Part shown: piece after piece, positions 25,209 to 32,826 of the stretch | Numbering within the stretch: position 1 is the stretch's first letter | Layout of the letters: every line of letters begins with the position of its first letter | Origin: Proteobacteria bacterium HN_bin10 | Lineage (GTDB): Bacteria; Pseudomonadota; Alphaproteobacteria; Caulobacterales; Aquidulcibacteraceae | DNA: 33,801 nucleotides | Direction of reading: 5' to 3' | Assembly (NCBI GenBank): GCA_002083515.1 | Contig: LWDN01000073.1 | Span: 1-33,801, forward strand | Made by a program: the position numbers and the translations under genes | The notes under the pieces: model-generated | What the model was told of the DNA's origin: nothing | Database searches by the model: none | What the model saw: only the letters and a program-made list of their open reading frames with translations

Positions 25209-25784
25209 ATGACTTTGATCATCGTCCTCATTGTCATCGCGTTGATCGCGGTGCTGCTGATCGGCATTTACAACCGCCTCGTCGCACTCAGGCAGAACTG
25301 CAACCAGGCTTTCGCCGACATCGATGTGCAGTTGAAGCAGCGCCACGATCTGATCCCCAATTTGGTCGAGACCGTGAAGGGCTACGCCGCGCACGAGAAG
25401 GGCACGCTCGAAGCGGTGATCCAGGCGCGCAACGCGGCGATGAATGCCGAGAAGACCGGCGATCCCAAGGCGATGGGCGCCGCTGAAGGCGTGCTGGGCG
25501 CAGCGCTAGGGCGCTTGATCGCGTTGAGCGAGGCCTACCCCGATCTCAAAGCCAACGCCAACTTCCAGCAGCTCCAGGCCGAACTCTCCGACATCGAGAA
25601 CAAGCTCGCCGCCGCGCGGCGCTTCTTCAACAACGCCACCGGCGAATACAACACTGCGCGCGAACAATTCCCGGCGGTGCTGTTCGCCGGCGTGTTCGGC
25701 TTCGGCCCGCGTGATTTCTTCGACGTGGGCGAAGACAGCCGCGCTTCGATGGATGCGGCGCCTCCGCAGGTTAAGTTTAATTGA
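25209..25784 (+). CDS. lemA: LemA family protein
   Basis: Membrane-anchored helical protein of 191 residues. A single N-terminal membrane helix (about 2–20) is followed by the family hallmark QLKQRHDLIPNLVETVKGYA and long helices (ETLEAV-like segment, SEAYPDLKAN, FNNATGEYNTAREQFP). LemA is commonly encoded next to an M48 protease, as here with the HtpX-type gene downstream, which suggests joint work in envelope quality control; its molecular role is not established. The ATG follows a GGAAAGGG-like site. Confidence 0.92.
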   Translation: MTLIIVLIVIALIAVLLIGIYNRLVALRQNCNQAFADIDVQLKQRHDLIPNLVETVKGYAAHEKGTLEAVIQARNAAMNAEKTGDPKAMGAAEGVLGAALGRLIALSEAYPDLKANANFQQLQAELSDIENKLAAARRFFNNATGEYNTAREQFPAVLFAGVFGFGPRDFFDVGEDSRASMDAAPPQVKFN

Positions 25785-25822
25785 CCGTCCGATGAGCGGC
25801 GCGCGCCCGGTGAACTCTCCTT

Positions 25823-25931
25823 TCGTCATTCCGGACGCGCGAAGCGCGATCCGGAACCCAGGGGGTCTTGACGTTGTGCGTTTGCTCCTGGGTTCCGGGC
25901 TCTCGGCTATCGCCGAGCCCCGGAATGACGA
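25823..25931. repeat. Cloverleaf-like palindromic intergenic repeat
   Basis: Between lemA and htpX, TCGTCATTCCGG (25823–25834) pairs perfectly with CCGGAATGACGA (25920–25931). Inside are three arms: GCGC-GAA-GCGC near 25837, a perfect 12-base stem CCGGAACCCAGG/CCTGGGTTCCGG (25851–25862 with 25887–25898), and CTCGGC-TATC-GCCGAG (25902–25917). This CGTCATTCCGG-type sequence is a dispersed repeat known from alphaproteobacterial intergenic regions. Its right end runs into GAGAGAG, which is the only plausible ribosome binding site of htpX. Confidence 0.9.
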
Positions 25932-25940
25932 GAGAGTGTA

Positions 25941-26972
25941 ATGGGCGGCGCCTTCGGCCTTCAGACCCACATCTGGACCAACAACTCGAAATCCGTGCTG
26001 CTGATGGCCGGATTTCCAGTTCTGTTGCTGTTGCTGACCTACGCGCTGTTTCTGCTCTTTGCCGGGCTCTCCGGCGCGTCGAGCGGGCCTGACGCGGTGG
26101 CAGGGTATTTCATCTGGGCGGGCGAAAAGCTGGCGCAGGCTTGGCCGTTCGCCATTGCCGGGGCCATTCTCTGGTTCGGCATCGCCTATGCCTTCTACCA
26201 GAACATCATCGATGCCGCGACCGGCGCAAAGAGGGTCGAGCGCACCGCCGAGCCCAAGCTCTACAATTTGCTCGAAAACCTCTGCATTTCGCGGGGCATC
26301 ACCATGCCGGCTTTGCGGATCATGGAGACCGACGCGCTCAACGCCTTCGCCACCGGGGTGCACAAGGGTCAATACTCGATCACGGTGACGCGCGGGCTGA
26401 TGAACACGCTGAACGACGAAGAATTGGAAGCCGTGCTGGCGCACGAATTGACCCACATCCGCAACGCCGACGTGCGGCTTCTGGTGATTGCGGTGGTGTT
26501 CGTCGGCATCTTCTCGTTCGTTGGCGAGATGACCTTTCGGAGCTTGCGCTATGCGGGCTCGGGGAGTTCGGGCGGCTCTTCACGGCGCTCTTCAGGCCGC
26601 GACAGCGGCGGCGGCGCGATCATCGCCATTCTAGTGGCGCTGGCGATCATCGCCATCGCCTATGCGTTGGCCATCGTCATCCGCTTTGCGCTGTCGCGGC
26701 GGCGCGAATACCTGGCCGACGCCGGCGCCGTTGAACTGACCAAGAACCCGGACGCAATGATCTCGGCGCTGCAGAAAATATCCGGCAACGCCGTCGTCAA
26801 TGCGCCGTCCGAGGTGCGCGAGATGTTCATCGAGAACCCGCACTCCGATTTCGCCGGCATTTTCGCCACCCATCCGCCAATTGAGAAACGCATCGAGGCG
26901 TTGGCGAAATTCGCCGGCGGACGCGTGGCTGCTGTCGAGGCGGCGCCATCGAAACCCGGGCCTTGGGGCTAA
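25941..26972 (+). CDS. htpX: M48-family zinc metalloprotease (HtpX-like)
   Basis: Inner-membrane protease of 343 residues that degrades damaged membrane proteins. Two N-terminal membrane helices (about 23–42 and 68–88) precede the zinc motif HELTH (168–172, with E169 as catalytic base). A glycine/serine-rich loop and another membrane segment (about 230–255) follow, and EYLADAGAVEL supplies the third zinc ligand. ATG 25941 is used, with GAGAGAG contributed by the preceding repeat. It pairs with lemA; the repeat between them may limit readthrough or fold over the start. Confidence 0.9.
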   Translation: MGGAFGLQTHIWTNNSKSVLLMAGFPVLLLLLTYALFLLFAGLSGASSGPDAVAGYFIWAGEKLAQAWPFAIAGAILWFGIAYAFYQNIIDAATGAKRVERTAEPKLYNLLENLCISRGITMPALRIMETDALNAFATGVHKGQYSITVTRGLMNTLNDEELEAVLAHELTHIRNADVRLLVIAVVFVGIFSFVGEMTFRSLRYAGSGSSGGSSRRSSGRDSGGGAIIAILVALAIIAIAYALAIVIRFALSRRREYLADAGAVELTKNPDAMISALQKISGNAVVNAPSEVREMFIENPHSDFAGIFATHPPIEKRIEALAKFAGGRVAAVEAAPSKPGPWG

Positions 26973-27002
26973 AAAAGAGGGCGCGACCCGAAAGCCGCGC
27001 CC
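26971..27002 (-). terminator. Intrinsic terminator of the padR–pspC operon
   Basis: Read on the minus strand: GGGCGCG, a 10-base loop, CGCGCCC (27002 down to 26979), then TC and six T residues (26976–26971). It is 28 bases after the pspC stop. The T-tract is the complement of the A-run that forms the last two bases of the htpX TAA stop and the bases after it, so the hairpin also lies just after htpX on the other strand. Confidence 0.85.
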
Positions 27003-27029
27003 AGGCTATGGAGCCGGTATGAAGTCAGT

Positions 27030-28142
27030 TCAGAGTTCGCTGCGCAGATAGGCGACGAAGTCACGCACGACGACGTAGGCCTGTTCCATGAACATCCGCG
27101 CGTCGGGCGAATAGATCCAGGCAAAGACGCCGACGACGGCGACGATGGCGAGGGTTGCGAGCCCGTCGGCAGCGCCGCCGGCGCGCGTGCCGCTCAAGGT
27201 TGCGTACGAGGTGCGCTGCAGGGCGCTGAACGGCGATGAGATCGCCGAGTAGGCGATGGCGAGGATCACCAGCACCAGCCAGAGCGGCACGTCGCCGGGC
27301 GGCGTCCAGCCGAGAACCTGGCCATTGCTCAAGAGCGAGAAGAACGCGATCAGGAAGGCGATCAGCAGCGCCGCTGTGATCAGGCTGAACACGAAGGCGA
27401 ACAGCCCCGCGAACATGCGCTCGACATAGCCGGCGGGTTTCACCGGCGCTGCCGCAGCAGCTTGCATGCCACCGTCCCAATTGCCGCGGCTCCAGTTGTT
27501 GTGCCAGTCGCGCTGCTGACGCCGCCAGGCGCGCTGCTCGCGACGCCAGCTCTTGGCGCTGTCTTCGGCGAACTTGCCGTACTCGCTCTTGGCGCGGTCG
27601 ATGATTTCCTGGGCGTTGAACGGAACGCCGTGCGCAGCCGCCCATTCCTGGCTCGTATGCGCCGAAGGAATGGCGAACATCAGCACGATATAGACGATGA
27701 GCAGGAAGCCTGAGGTGAAGAGCGCACCGATCACGAACAGGAAGCGCACGATGTTGGGATCGAGATCGAAATAGGCGCCCAGCCCCGAGCAGACGCCGGA
27801 AATCACCGCGCGGTCCTTGATGCGATAGAGCCGTTTGCGCGGGCCTTCGTAGGGTCCGCTCTCGGCGCGCGGCGCCTCGGCGTTTTCGGCGCCTTCGACC
27901 GGGCCCATCTCCTCCAGAATCTTCGCCATCTCATCCGCCGACACGACGGTCTTCGAAGCGGAAAGATAGCCGGCGCATTTGTCGGCGATCGCCTGTTCGA
28001 GATCGCGGACGATCTCGGCCTTGTCCGGATTGTCGTCCAGCGCGGCCTGCGCGCGCGAGAGATAGGCGCGCAGTGCGTCATAGGCCGGCTCCTCCAATTG
28101 ATAGGGATTGCCGTTCAGATTGATGGTGACTACGCGTTCCAT
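27030..28142 (-). CDS. PspC-domain membrane protein
   Basis: A 370-residue membrane protein. Residues 1–85 are a soluble helical region; residues 103–160 form a PspC domain (KRLYRIKDRAVISGVCSGLG, then a membrane helix ending in MFAIPS). A charged, tryptophan- and arginine-rich segment (about 180–225) and three to four more membrane helices (about 240–352) follow. PspC domains sense membrane stress with PspB/PspA, but no pspA or pspB lies nearby. It starts seven bases after padR and is presumably controlled by it. Confidence 0.88.
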   Translation of the reverse strand: MERVVTINLNGNPYQLEEPAYDALRAYLSRAQAALDDNPDKAEIVRDLEQAIADKCAGYLSASKTVVSADEMAKILEEMGPVEGAENAEAPRAESGPYEGPRKRLYRIKDRAVISGVCSGLGAYFDLDPNIVRFLFVIGALFTSGFLLIVYIVLMFAIPSAHTSQEWAAAHGVPFNAQEIIDRAKSEYGKFAEDSAKSWRREQRAWRRQQRDWHNNWSRGNWDGGMQAAAAAPVKPAGYVERMFAGLFAFVFSLITAALLIAFLIAFFSLLSNGQVLGWTPPGDVPLWLVLVILAIAYSAISSPFSALQRTSYATLSGTRAGGAADGLATLAIVAVVGVFAWIYSPDARMFMEQAYVVVRDFVAYLRSEL

Positions 28143-28149
28143 GATTTCC

Positions 28150-28476
28150 CTATCGCCCCAGGCTTTCGAGGGTGGAGGTGAGGTGGCGCCAATAGGCGGC
28201 CAGCTCCTCGAGCCGCCCCGCGCCTTTGTCTGTCAGCTGGTAGTACTTGCGCGGCGGGCCTTGGCCGCTTTCGACCCATTGGTAATCGACGAATTCCTCG
28301 CGCCGCAGCTTCGAGAGGAGTGGGTAGAGCGTGCCCTCCTGGGTGGCGAAGGGCGTGGGCGCCAGCGCGGTCAGGATGTCGCCGACATAGACGCTGCGCC
28401 CGGACACGAAGGTCAGGATCGCGAACTCCAAAAGCCCCTTGCGGAGCCCGGCGAATTGCTCGTCGGGTGATGACAT
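28150..28476 (-). CDS. PadR-family transcriptional regulator
   Basis: A 108-residue winged-helix repressor of the PadR type. LRKGLLEFAILTFVS at the start, TQEGTLYPLLSKLRREEFVDYQW as recognition helix and wing, and PPRKYYQLTDKGAGRL are family landmarks; the C-terminus is a short dimerisation helix. It is the first gene of a two-gene unit with pspC. A palindrome directly before its start, overlapping the ribosome binding site, suggests autoregulation. Confidence 0.94.
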   Translation of the reverse strand: MSSPDEQFAGLRKGLLEFAILTFVSGRSVYVGDILTALAPTPFATQEGTLYPLLSKLRREEFVDYQWVESGQGPPRKYYQLTDKGAGRLEELAAYWRHLTSTLESLGR

Positions 28477-28478
28477 AA

Positions 28479-28502
28479 GCTACCTTGCGGAAGTAAGGTA
28501 GC
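28479..28502 (-). promoter_or_regulatory. Probable PadR operator overlapping the padR ribosome binding site
   Basis: GCTACCTT (28479–28486) and AAGGTAGC (28495–28502) form a perfect 8-base inverted repeat with an 8-base spacer, two bases upstream of the padR start codon. On the minus strand the AAGG of the proximal half-site is the apparent ribosome binding site, six bases before the ATG. The geometry fits a dimeric winged-helix regulator; that PadR binds it is inference. Confidence 0.7.
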
Positions 28503-28705
28503 GGGAGAGACTAAGGTTGTCAAGCTGGGAAAGGGCCGGGGAGGGAGGATGGATTCCGCTTCCGACAAGTACCGGGATCGGGGCGGAGCGACCGATGCGG
28601 TGAGCGCGAAAGTCAGATCATACACCCGTCTCGGCGGGGTTGGATTGGTTTTCCGATCGTCTTTGAAAGCGCAGGGGAAAGCAGATCGGGGACGGGGATA
28701 GGCGT

Positions 28706-30277
28706 TCAGGCGCCGACCTTCAGCCAAGAAAAGAACGTGGCCAGACACGCCCGCTGCTCCGCCGGCATGTATTCGAAATTGCGGCCGCGATCGGTGATTT
28801 CCCAGAAGTCCTTGTTGGCGACGGTCTCGAGCTGTCGCCGCACCAGGTTCAGGCGTTCGATCGGTTCGTCACGCATGTCGTTGGCGATGGCGCGGGCGCG
28901 GGCTTCTTCGCCACTGAGCAGGTAGTAGGCGGCGAGTTTCGCCTGCGCCTTGCGCACGCCCAAAAGCGCCTTGTCGTGGCCGCGCACGAAGGGCGGCCGG
29001 TCGAGTTCGAGGAACTCCGCCAGCACATCGCCCTCAGCCGGAGAGCGCATTTGATTGGCGACCTGAGTCAGCGTCGACAGATCGTGCGCCACGGTTTCGG
29101 TGACGAAGTGCAGGTCCATGTCGAACGCGACGAGGCCATAATATTTCATGTGCTTTACGCAACTGAGCGCGTGCTCGTGATGGCCTTCGCTCAGCATGAA
29201 CTCGCCCAGCTTCCGGTACTGGTTCAACACATTGTACATCGTGCGCACGTCGCGGGCGTTGAGCGTGGCGCGCAGAAAGGAATTCAAGAAGCGGAAGACG
29301 AGTTGCACCACCTCTTGGTCGCCGGCGCGGGCGGCGGCCTCGGCGATGTAACGGGTGTCGATGGCGATCAGGTAGTTGATGTCGCGCATCGGGCCGAGCG
29401 CTTCGTTGTAGATCGAGAGGTACTGGCGCAGCACCTTCCACTCGACCCACGAGCGCCGCACCTCCAGATCGCGCAGCGATTCCGGGTCCATGGAGACGAA
29501 ATCCGGATTGAGGCGGATGTCGGCGCCGACCTCGAACCAGATCGCCGCCGCTTGCGGCTTGGCGCGCAGATACTCGATGGCCAGATCGCGCAGAGCGTCG
29601 ACGGCGGCGCTGGCGATGATCTTGTCCTTGCCGGAAATCGAGTTGCTGGTGATGTCGGTCAACTCTTCGAGCGCCTCGACGATGTGGGCCTGCGCCGCGG
29701 CGCTCTGCTTTGCATCGGCCTGCAACGCGCCCTCGCCGGCGACGCCGACGGCCTCCTTCCTGATCCGCGCGATCAGGTTCTGCGGCTCCAGGAACCAGAA
29801 CACGTAGGCGAAATAGGGCACCATCAGCACGATGCCGCCGGTGGTCAGCGAGAGCGTCATCACCAAAGTCACCAGCGGCACGTAGTCGGGCTGCAGAGAG
29901 GCGGAGAGCCAAACGCTCACCACGCAGGCGATGACGTAATAGGCCGCGACGATGGTGTTGGTGCGGTCGCGCAGGAACATGCCGGCGACGCCGGTGTAGC
30001 GGTCGGCGGTCAGCTGTACGATAATGCTGCAGACGGTGATGACGATGCCGAACACGGCGGCGTTGACGCCCGCCAGCGACGAGGCGGGATTGTTTATGGC
30101 CTGGGCGTTGAAGGCGAAGTAACGCAGCAGCGGCCCGGGATCGCGCCCGCCGACCGCCGCCGCATGCAGATAATGATCGGCGGCGTAGAAGGTCCAGAAC
30201 ACCACGACGGCCGCGCAGGCCAAAATGGCCCCGCGCATGGCGAAGATTCTGAACGCCTCCGTGCCCCCGTTGTTCAT
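28706..30277 (-). CDS. DUF2254-like membrane protein
   Basis: A 523-residue protein of unknown function. Membrane helices lie at about 14–32, 69–88, 108–126 and 132–162; the segment AVFGIVITVCSIIVQLTADR followed by FLRDRTN resembles the membrane core of DUF2254 proteins (inference from layout). The remaining 360 residues are soluble and helical, with SNSISGKDKI, YNVLNQYRKLGEFML and repeated helix pairs suggestive of an alpha-solenoid. It stands alone: 106 bases separate it from motB upstream and about 200 from padR downstream. The start has only a weak ribosome binding site. Confidence 0.75.
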   Translation of the reverse strand: MNNGGTEAFRIFAMRGAILACAAVVVFWTFYAADHYLHAAAVGGRDPGPLLRYFAFNAQAINNPASSLAGVNAAVFGIVITVCSIIVQLTADRYTGVAGMFLRDRTNTIVAAYYVIACVVSVWLSASLQPDYVPLVTLVMTLSLTTGGIVLMVPYFAYVFWFLEPQNLIARIRKEAVGVAGEGALQADAKQSAAAQAHIVEALEELTDITSNSISGKDKIIASAAVDALRDLAIEYLRAKPQAAAIWFEVGADIRLNPDFVSMDPESLRDLEVRRSWVEWKVLRQYLSIYNEALGPMRDINYLIAIDTRYIAEAAARAGDQEVVQLVFRFLNSFLRATLNARDVRTMYNVLNQYRKLGEFMLSEGHHEHALSCVKHMKYYGLVAFDMDLHFVTETVAHDLSTLTQVANQMRSPAEGDVLAEFLELDRPPFVRGHDKALLGVRKAQAKLAAYYLLSGEEARARAIANDMRDEPIERLNLVRRQLETVANKDFWEITDRGRNFEYMPAEQRACLATFFSWLKVGA

Positions 30278-30383
30278 GTCATTCGGACCCGCCCGCTGGA
30301 CGGTCAGTCTATCAGGTCTGCGCCCTTGGCAAGCGTCCGCTTCGAAAGGGAGGCGCGCCGCGGCGTCGAGCGCCCAGTGCTGG

Positions 30384-31295
30384 TTAAAGATCGTGGTTGG
30401 CCGGGAGCGGCGGCGCTTCGCGCAGCAGCGTGATGGCGATGCGGCGGTTGCCCGGCAGGGTGGGATCGTCGGCGAACAAAGGTTCGCTGTCGGCGCGTCC
30501 GGCCACTTCGTAGATGCGCACCGAGGGGATGCCCTGCGCCATCAGGATGCGCCGCGCTTCGTTGGCGCGCGCGGCGGAGAGTTCGAAATTCGACGCATAG
30601 CGCCCGCCGGGCGCGGCGCCGTCGGTGTGGCCGGAGATGGTCAGCCGGTTCGGCAGCTGCACGATCACCGGCGCGATGGCGATGAGCAGGCGGCGCGCGC
30701 GCTCGTTCGGCGCGGCGTCGCCGCTGTTGAACATCGAGCGCCCCTCCTGGTCGATGATCTGGATGCGCAGGCCTTCGGGCGTTTGCTCAACGATGACGTT
30801 GCGCGACAGCTCGGCGACGTCGGGCATGTCGGCCATGGCCTGGCGGATCGCCACTTCGGCGCGCGAGAATTCGGCGGTCTCGCGCAGCGTCCGGGCGCGC
30901 GAGAGGCTGTCTTCGTCGGGATCGGTTTGCCCGCCGGGGCCCGACTGGCTCTGGTTCTCGGACTCGGCGTTGGAGGTGTATTGCGGTTCGGAAGCGGAGG
31001 CGACCGGGGCCGAATGGCCATGGCGCACGCCTTCCTCGGCGAAGCTGGTGCCTTCGAGCAGGCCGCCGGCGCCGGAGGACACCCGGCTGACGCTGGCCGG
31101 CGCGAAGAATTCGGCGATGCCGCGGCGCTGTTCGGGGCTGGTGGTGTTGATCAGCCACATCAGCAGGAAGAAAGCCATCATGGCGGTGACGAAGTCGGCG
31201 TAGGCGACCTTCCAGGCGCCGCCATGGTGGCCGCCGCCGACGACCTTCTTTATCTTCTTGATGATGATAGGGCGTTGATTGGTCGCAGCAGCCAT
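30384..31295 (-). CDS. motB: Flagellar motor stator protein MotB
   Basis: Proton-conducting stator subunit that anchors the MotA/MotB complex to peptidoglycan. The 303-residue protein has a basic N-terminus (IIIKKIKK), one membrane helix with proton-binding D34 in VAYADFVTAMMAFFLLMWL, a serine/glutamate-rich linker (about 75–135) and an OmpA-like domain with ISGHTDG and ASNFELSAARANEAR. ATG 31295 is used rather than an upstream in-frame start because MAAATNQRP fits the family. motA is not in the window; separate motA and motB loci are known from Caulobacter. It is divergent from the flavin reductase. Confidence 0.93.
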   Translation of the reverse strand: MAAATNQRPIIIKKIKKVVGGGHHGGAWKVAYADFVTAMMAFFLLMWLINTTSPEQRRGIAEFFAPASVSRVSSGAGGLLEGTSFAEEGVRHGHSAPVASASEPQYTSNAESENQSQSGPGGQTDPDEDSLSRARTLRETAEFSRAEVAIRQAMADMPDVAELSRNVIVEQTPEGLRIQIIDQEGRSMFNSGDAAPNERARRLLIAIAPVIVQLPNRLTISGHTDGAAPGGRYASNFELSAARANEARRILMAQGIPSVRIYEVAGRADSEPLFADDPTLPGNRRIAITLLREAPPLPANHDL

Positions 31296-31339
31296 GGTCC
31301 GTCCGTTCTGGCGGAGAGGGCTACATAGGCTCGGCAGCG

Positions 31340-31354
31340 TTAACATCGTGTTGA
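31340..31354. promoter_or_regulatory. CtrA-like motif upstream of motB
   Basis: TTAA (31340–31343), seven bases, TTGA (31351–31354): one mismatch from the CtrA box TTAA-N7-TTAA, 45 bases before the motB start in the divergent gap. CtrA controls flagellar genes in Caulobacter-type bacteria. A single near-match is weak evidence. Confidence 0.25.
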
Positions 31355-31367
31355 GCAAAGGATCTGA

Positions 31368-31853
31368 GTGACCGCGGAGAGCACGCCCGAACAGGCCTAC
31401 AGGCAGGCGATGGCCGCCTTCGCCACCGGCGTCACGGTGGTGACGGCACCGGCGGCGGACGGCGCGCTTTCCGGCATGACGGTGAACTCGCTGACCTCGG
31501 TGTCGCTCGAACCGAGGCTGCTGCTCTGGTGCCTCGGCGACGCCAGCGCCCGCTATCGCACCTTCGCCGAGGCCGAACTCTGGGGCGTGAGCATTTTGGC
31601 CGATGAGGCCGAGTCGACGGCCCGCCGGTTCGCCCGCGCCGCAACGCAGGATGTCGCAGACGGCGAGAGCGAGCTGCTGGCGGGCGTGCGCGTCCTGCGC
31701 CAGGGGCTAGCGCAACTGGCGTGCCGCACCCACCATAAGATGCAGGCAGGCGATCATCTGATCATCGTCGGCGAAGTGCTCGACGTGCGCGTGCGCGCCG
31801 GCGCGGCGCTGACATTTTACCGCGGCGGCTATGGATCGACCGGCGCGGATTGA
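31368..31853 (+). CDS. Flavin reductase family protein
   Basis: A 161-residue FMN-binding split-barrel protein of the HpaC/NTAB type, which reduces free flavin with NAD(P)H for a partner monooxygenase. Landmarks are MAAFATGVTVVTA, GMTVNSLTSVSLEPRLLLWC and the C-terminal GDHLIIVGEVLDVRV. No monooxygenase is adjacent, so the partner is unknown. The start is GTG 31368, with AGGA about five bases upstream. The next gene starts about 19 bases after its stop and may be co-transcribed. Confidence 0.88.
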   Translation: MTAESTPEQAYRQAMAAFATGVTVVTAPAADGALSGMTVNSLTSVSLEPRLLLWCLGDASARYRTFAEAELWGVSILADEAESTARRFARAATQDVADGESELLAGVRVLRQGLAQLACRTHHKMQAGDHLIIVGEVLDVRVRAGAALTFYRGGYGSTGAD

Positions 31854-31872
31854 CTTTGGGAGCGAACGAACA

Positions 31873-32739
31873 ATGGCGAAGACCGCGTTCATAGGCCTAG
31901 GCGTGATGGGCGGGCCGATGGCCGGCCATCTGGCGCGCGCCGGCCACGACGTCGCGGTCTATAACCGCACCGAAGAGAAGGCCCGCGACTGGGCCCAGAA
32001 GCACAAGGGCCGCACCTATTCCTCGGTCGCCAACGCGGCGGCCGGCGCCGACATCGTGTTCTCCTGCGTCGGCAACGATCGCGATCTGCGCGAGGTGTTC
32101 GAGGCGGCGGCGTCCACCATGCGCAAGGGCGCCATCTTCGTCGATCACACCACCGCATCCGCCGAGATCGCGCGCGAACTGGCGGCCAAAGCCGAAGAGC
32201 GCGGCCTGGGCTTCCTCGATGCGCCGGTGTCCGGCGGCCAGGCCGGGGCTGAGGCCGGCAAGCTCACGGTGATGGCCGGCGGCGAGGCTTCGGCGTTTGC
32301 GGAGGCGCAACCGGTGATGGCGGCTTACGCCGCCAACATGACTTTGATCGGCCCCGCGGGCGCCGGCCAATTGGCCAAGATGGTGAACCAGATCTGCATC
32401 GCCGGCGTGCTGCAGGGCCTGGCCGAGGGGCTGCACTTCGCCAAGCGCGCCGATCTCGACGTCGAAAAAGTGATCGCCGCGATCTCGAAGGGCGCGGCGC
32501 AGAGCTGGCAGATGGAAAACCGCTGGAAGACCATGATCGAGGGGCGTTTCGATTTCGGCTTCGCGGTCGATTGGATGCGCAAGGATCTGGGTCTGGTGCT
32601 GGCCGAGGCGGAGCACAACGGCGCCAAACTCGATCTGGTCAAATTGGTCGACGCCTATTACGCCGACGTGCAGGCGATGGGCGGCAAACGCTGGGACACG
32701 TCGAGCCTGATCGCGCGGCTGGAGCGCCCGCGCGGTTAA
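31873..32739 (+). CDS. NAD(P)-dependent beta-hydroxyacid dehydrogenase
   Basis: A 288-residue enzyme of the 3-hydroxyisobutyrate dehydrogenase / tartronate semialdehyde reductase family. The Rossmann motif is FIGLGVMGGPMAGHLARAGH; the substrate motif is DAPVSGGQAGAEAGKLTVM; the catalytic lysine is in GAGQLAKMVNQ; the C-terminal KDLGLVLAEAEHNGA is typical. The exact substrate cannot be told from sequence. ATG 31873 is used because the Rossmann strand follows at once; an upstream in-frame ATG would overlap the flavin reductase gene. Confidence 0.9.
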   Translation: MAKTAFIGLGVMGGPMAGHLARAGHDVAVYNRTEEKARDWAQKHKGRTYSSVANAAAGADIVFSCVGNDRDLREVFEAAASTMRKGAIFVDHTTASAEIARELAAKAEERGLGFLDAPVSGGQAGAEAGKLTVMAGGEASAFAEAQPVMAAYAANMTLIGPAGAGQLAKMVNQICIAGVLQGLAEGLHFAKRADLDVEKVIAAISKGAAQSWQMENRWKTMIEGRFDFGFAVDWMRKDLGLVLAEAEHNGAKLDLVKLVDAYYADVQAMGGKRWDTSSLIARLERPRG

Positions 32740-32826
32740 GCGCTGCTAACTAAGCACCCTCATCCTTCAAGCTCCCTTAAGCGTCTTGGGGTAGGATCGC
32801 GCGCTTGTGGGTGGAGCATGCGCGCC

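Noticed and set aside
28976..30433. 485-residue open frame on the plus strand opposite the DUF2254-like gene
   Set aside because: It is rich in arginine, histidine and glycine in the way of a GC-rich shadow frame, has no domain, and lies opposite a gene with clear membrane helices.
32736..32780. TTAA half-sites before the receiver gene as a CtrA box
   Set aside because: The two TTAA tetramers are 41 bases apart, one overlaps a stop codon, and neither has a partner at seven bases.
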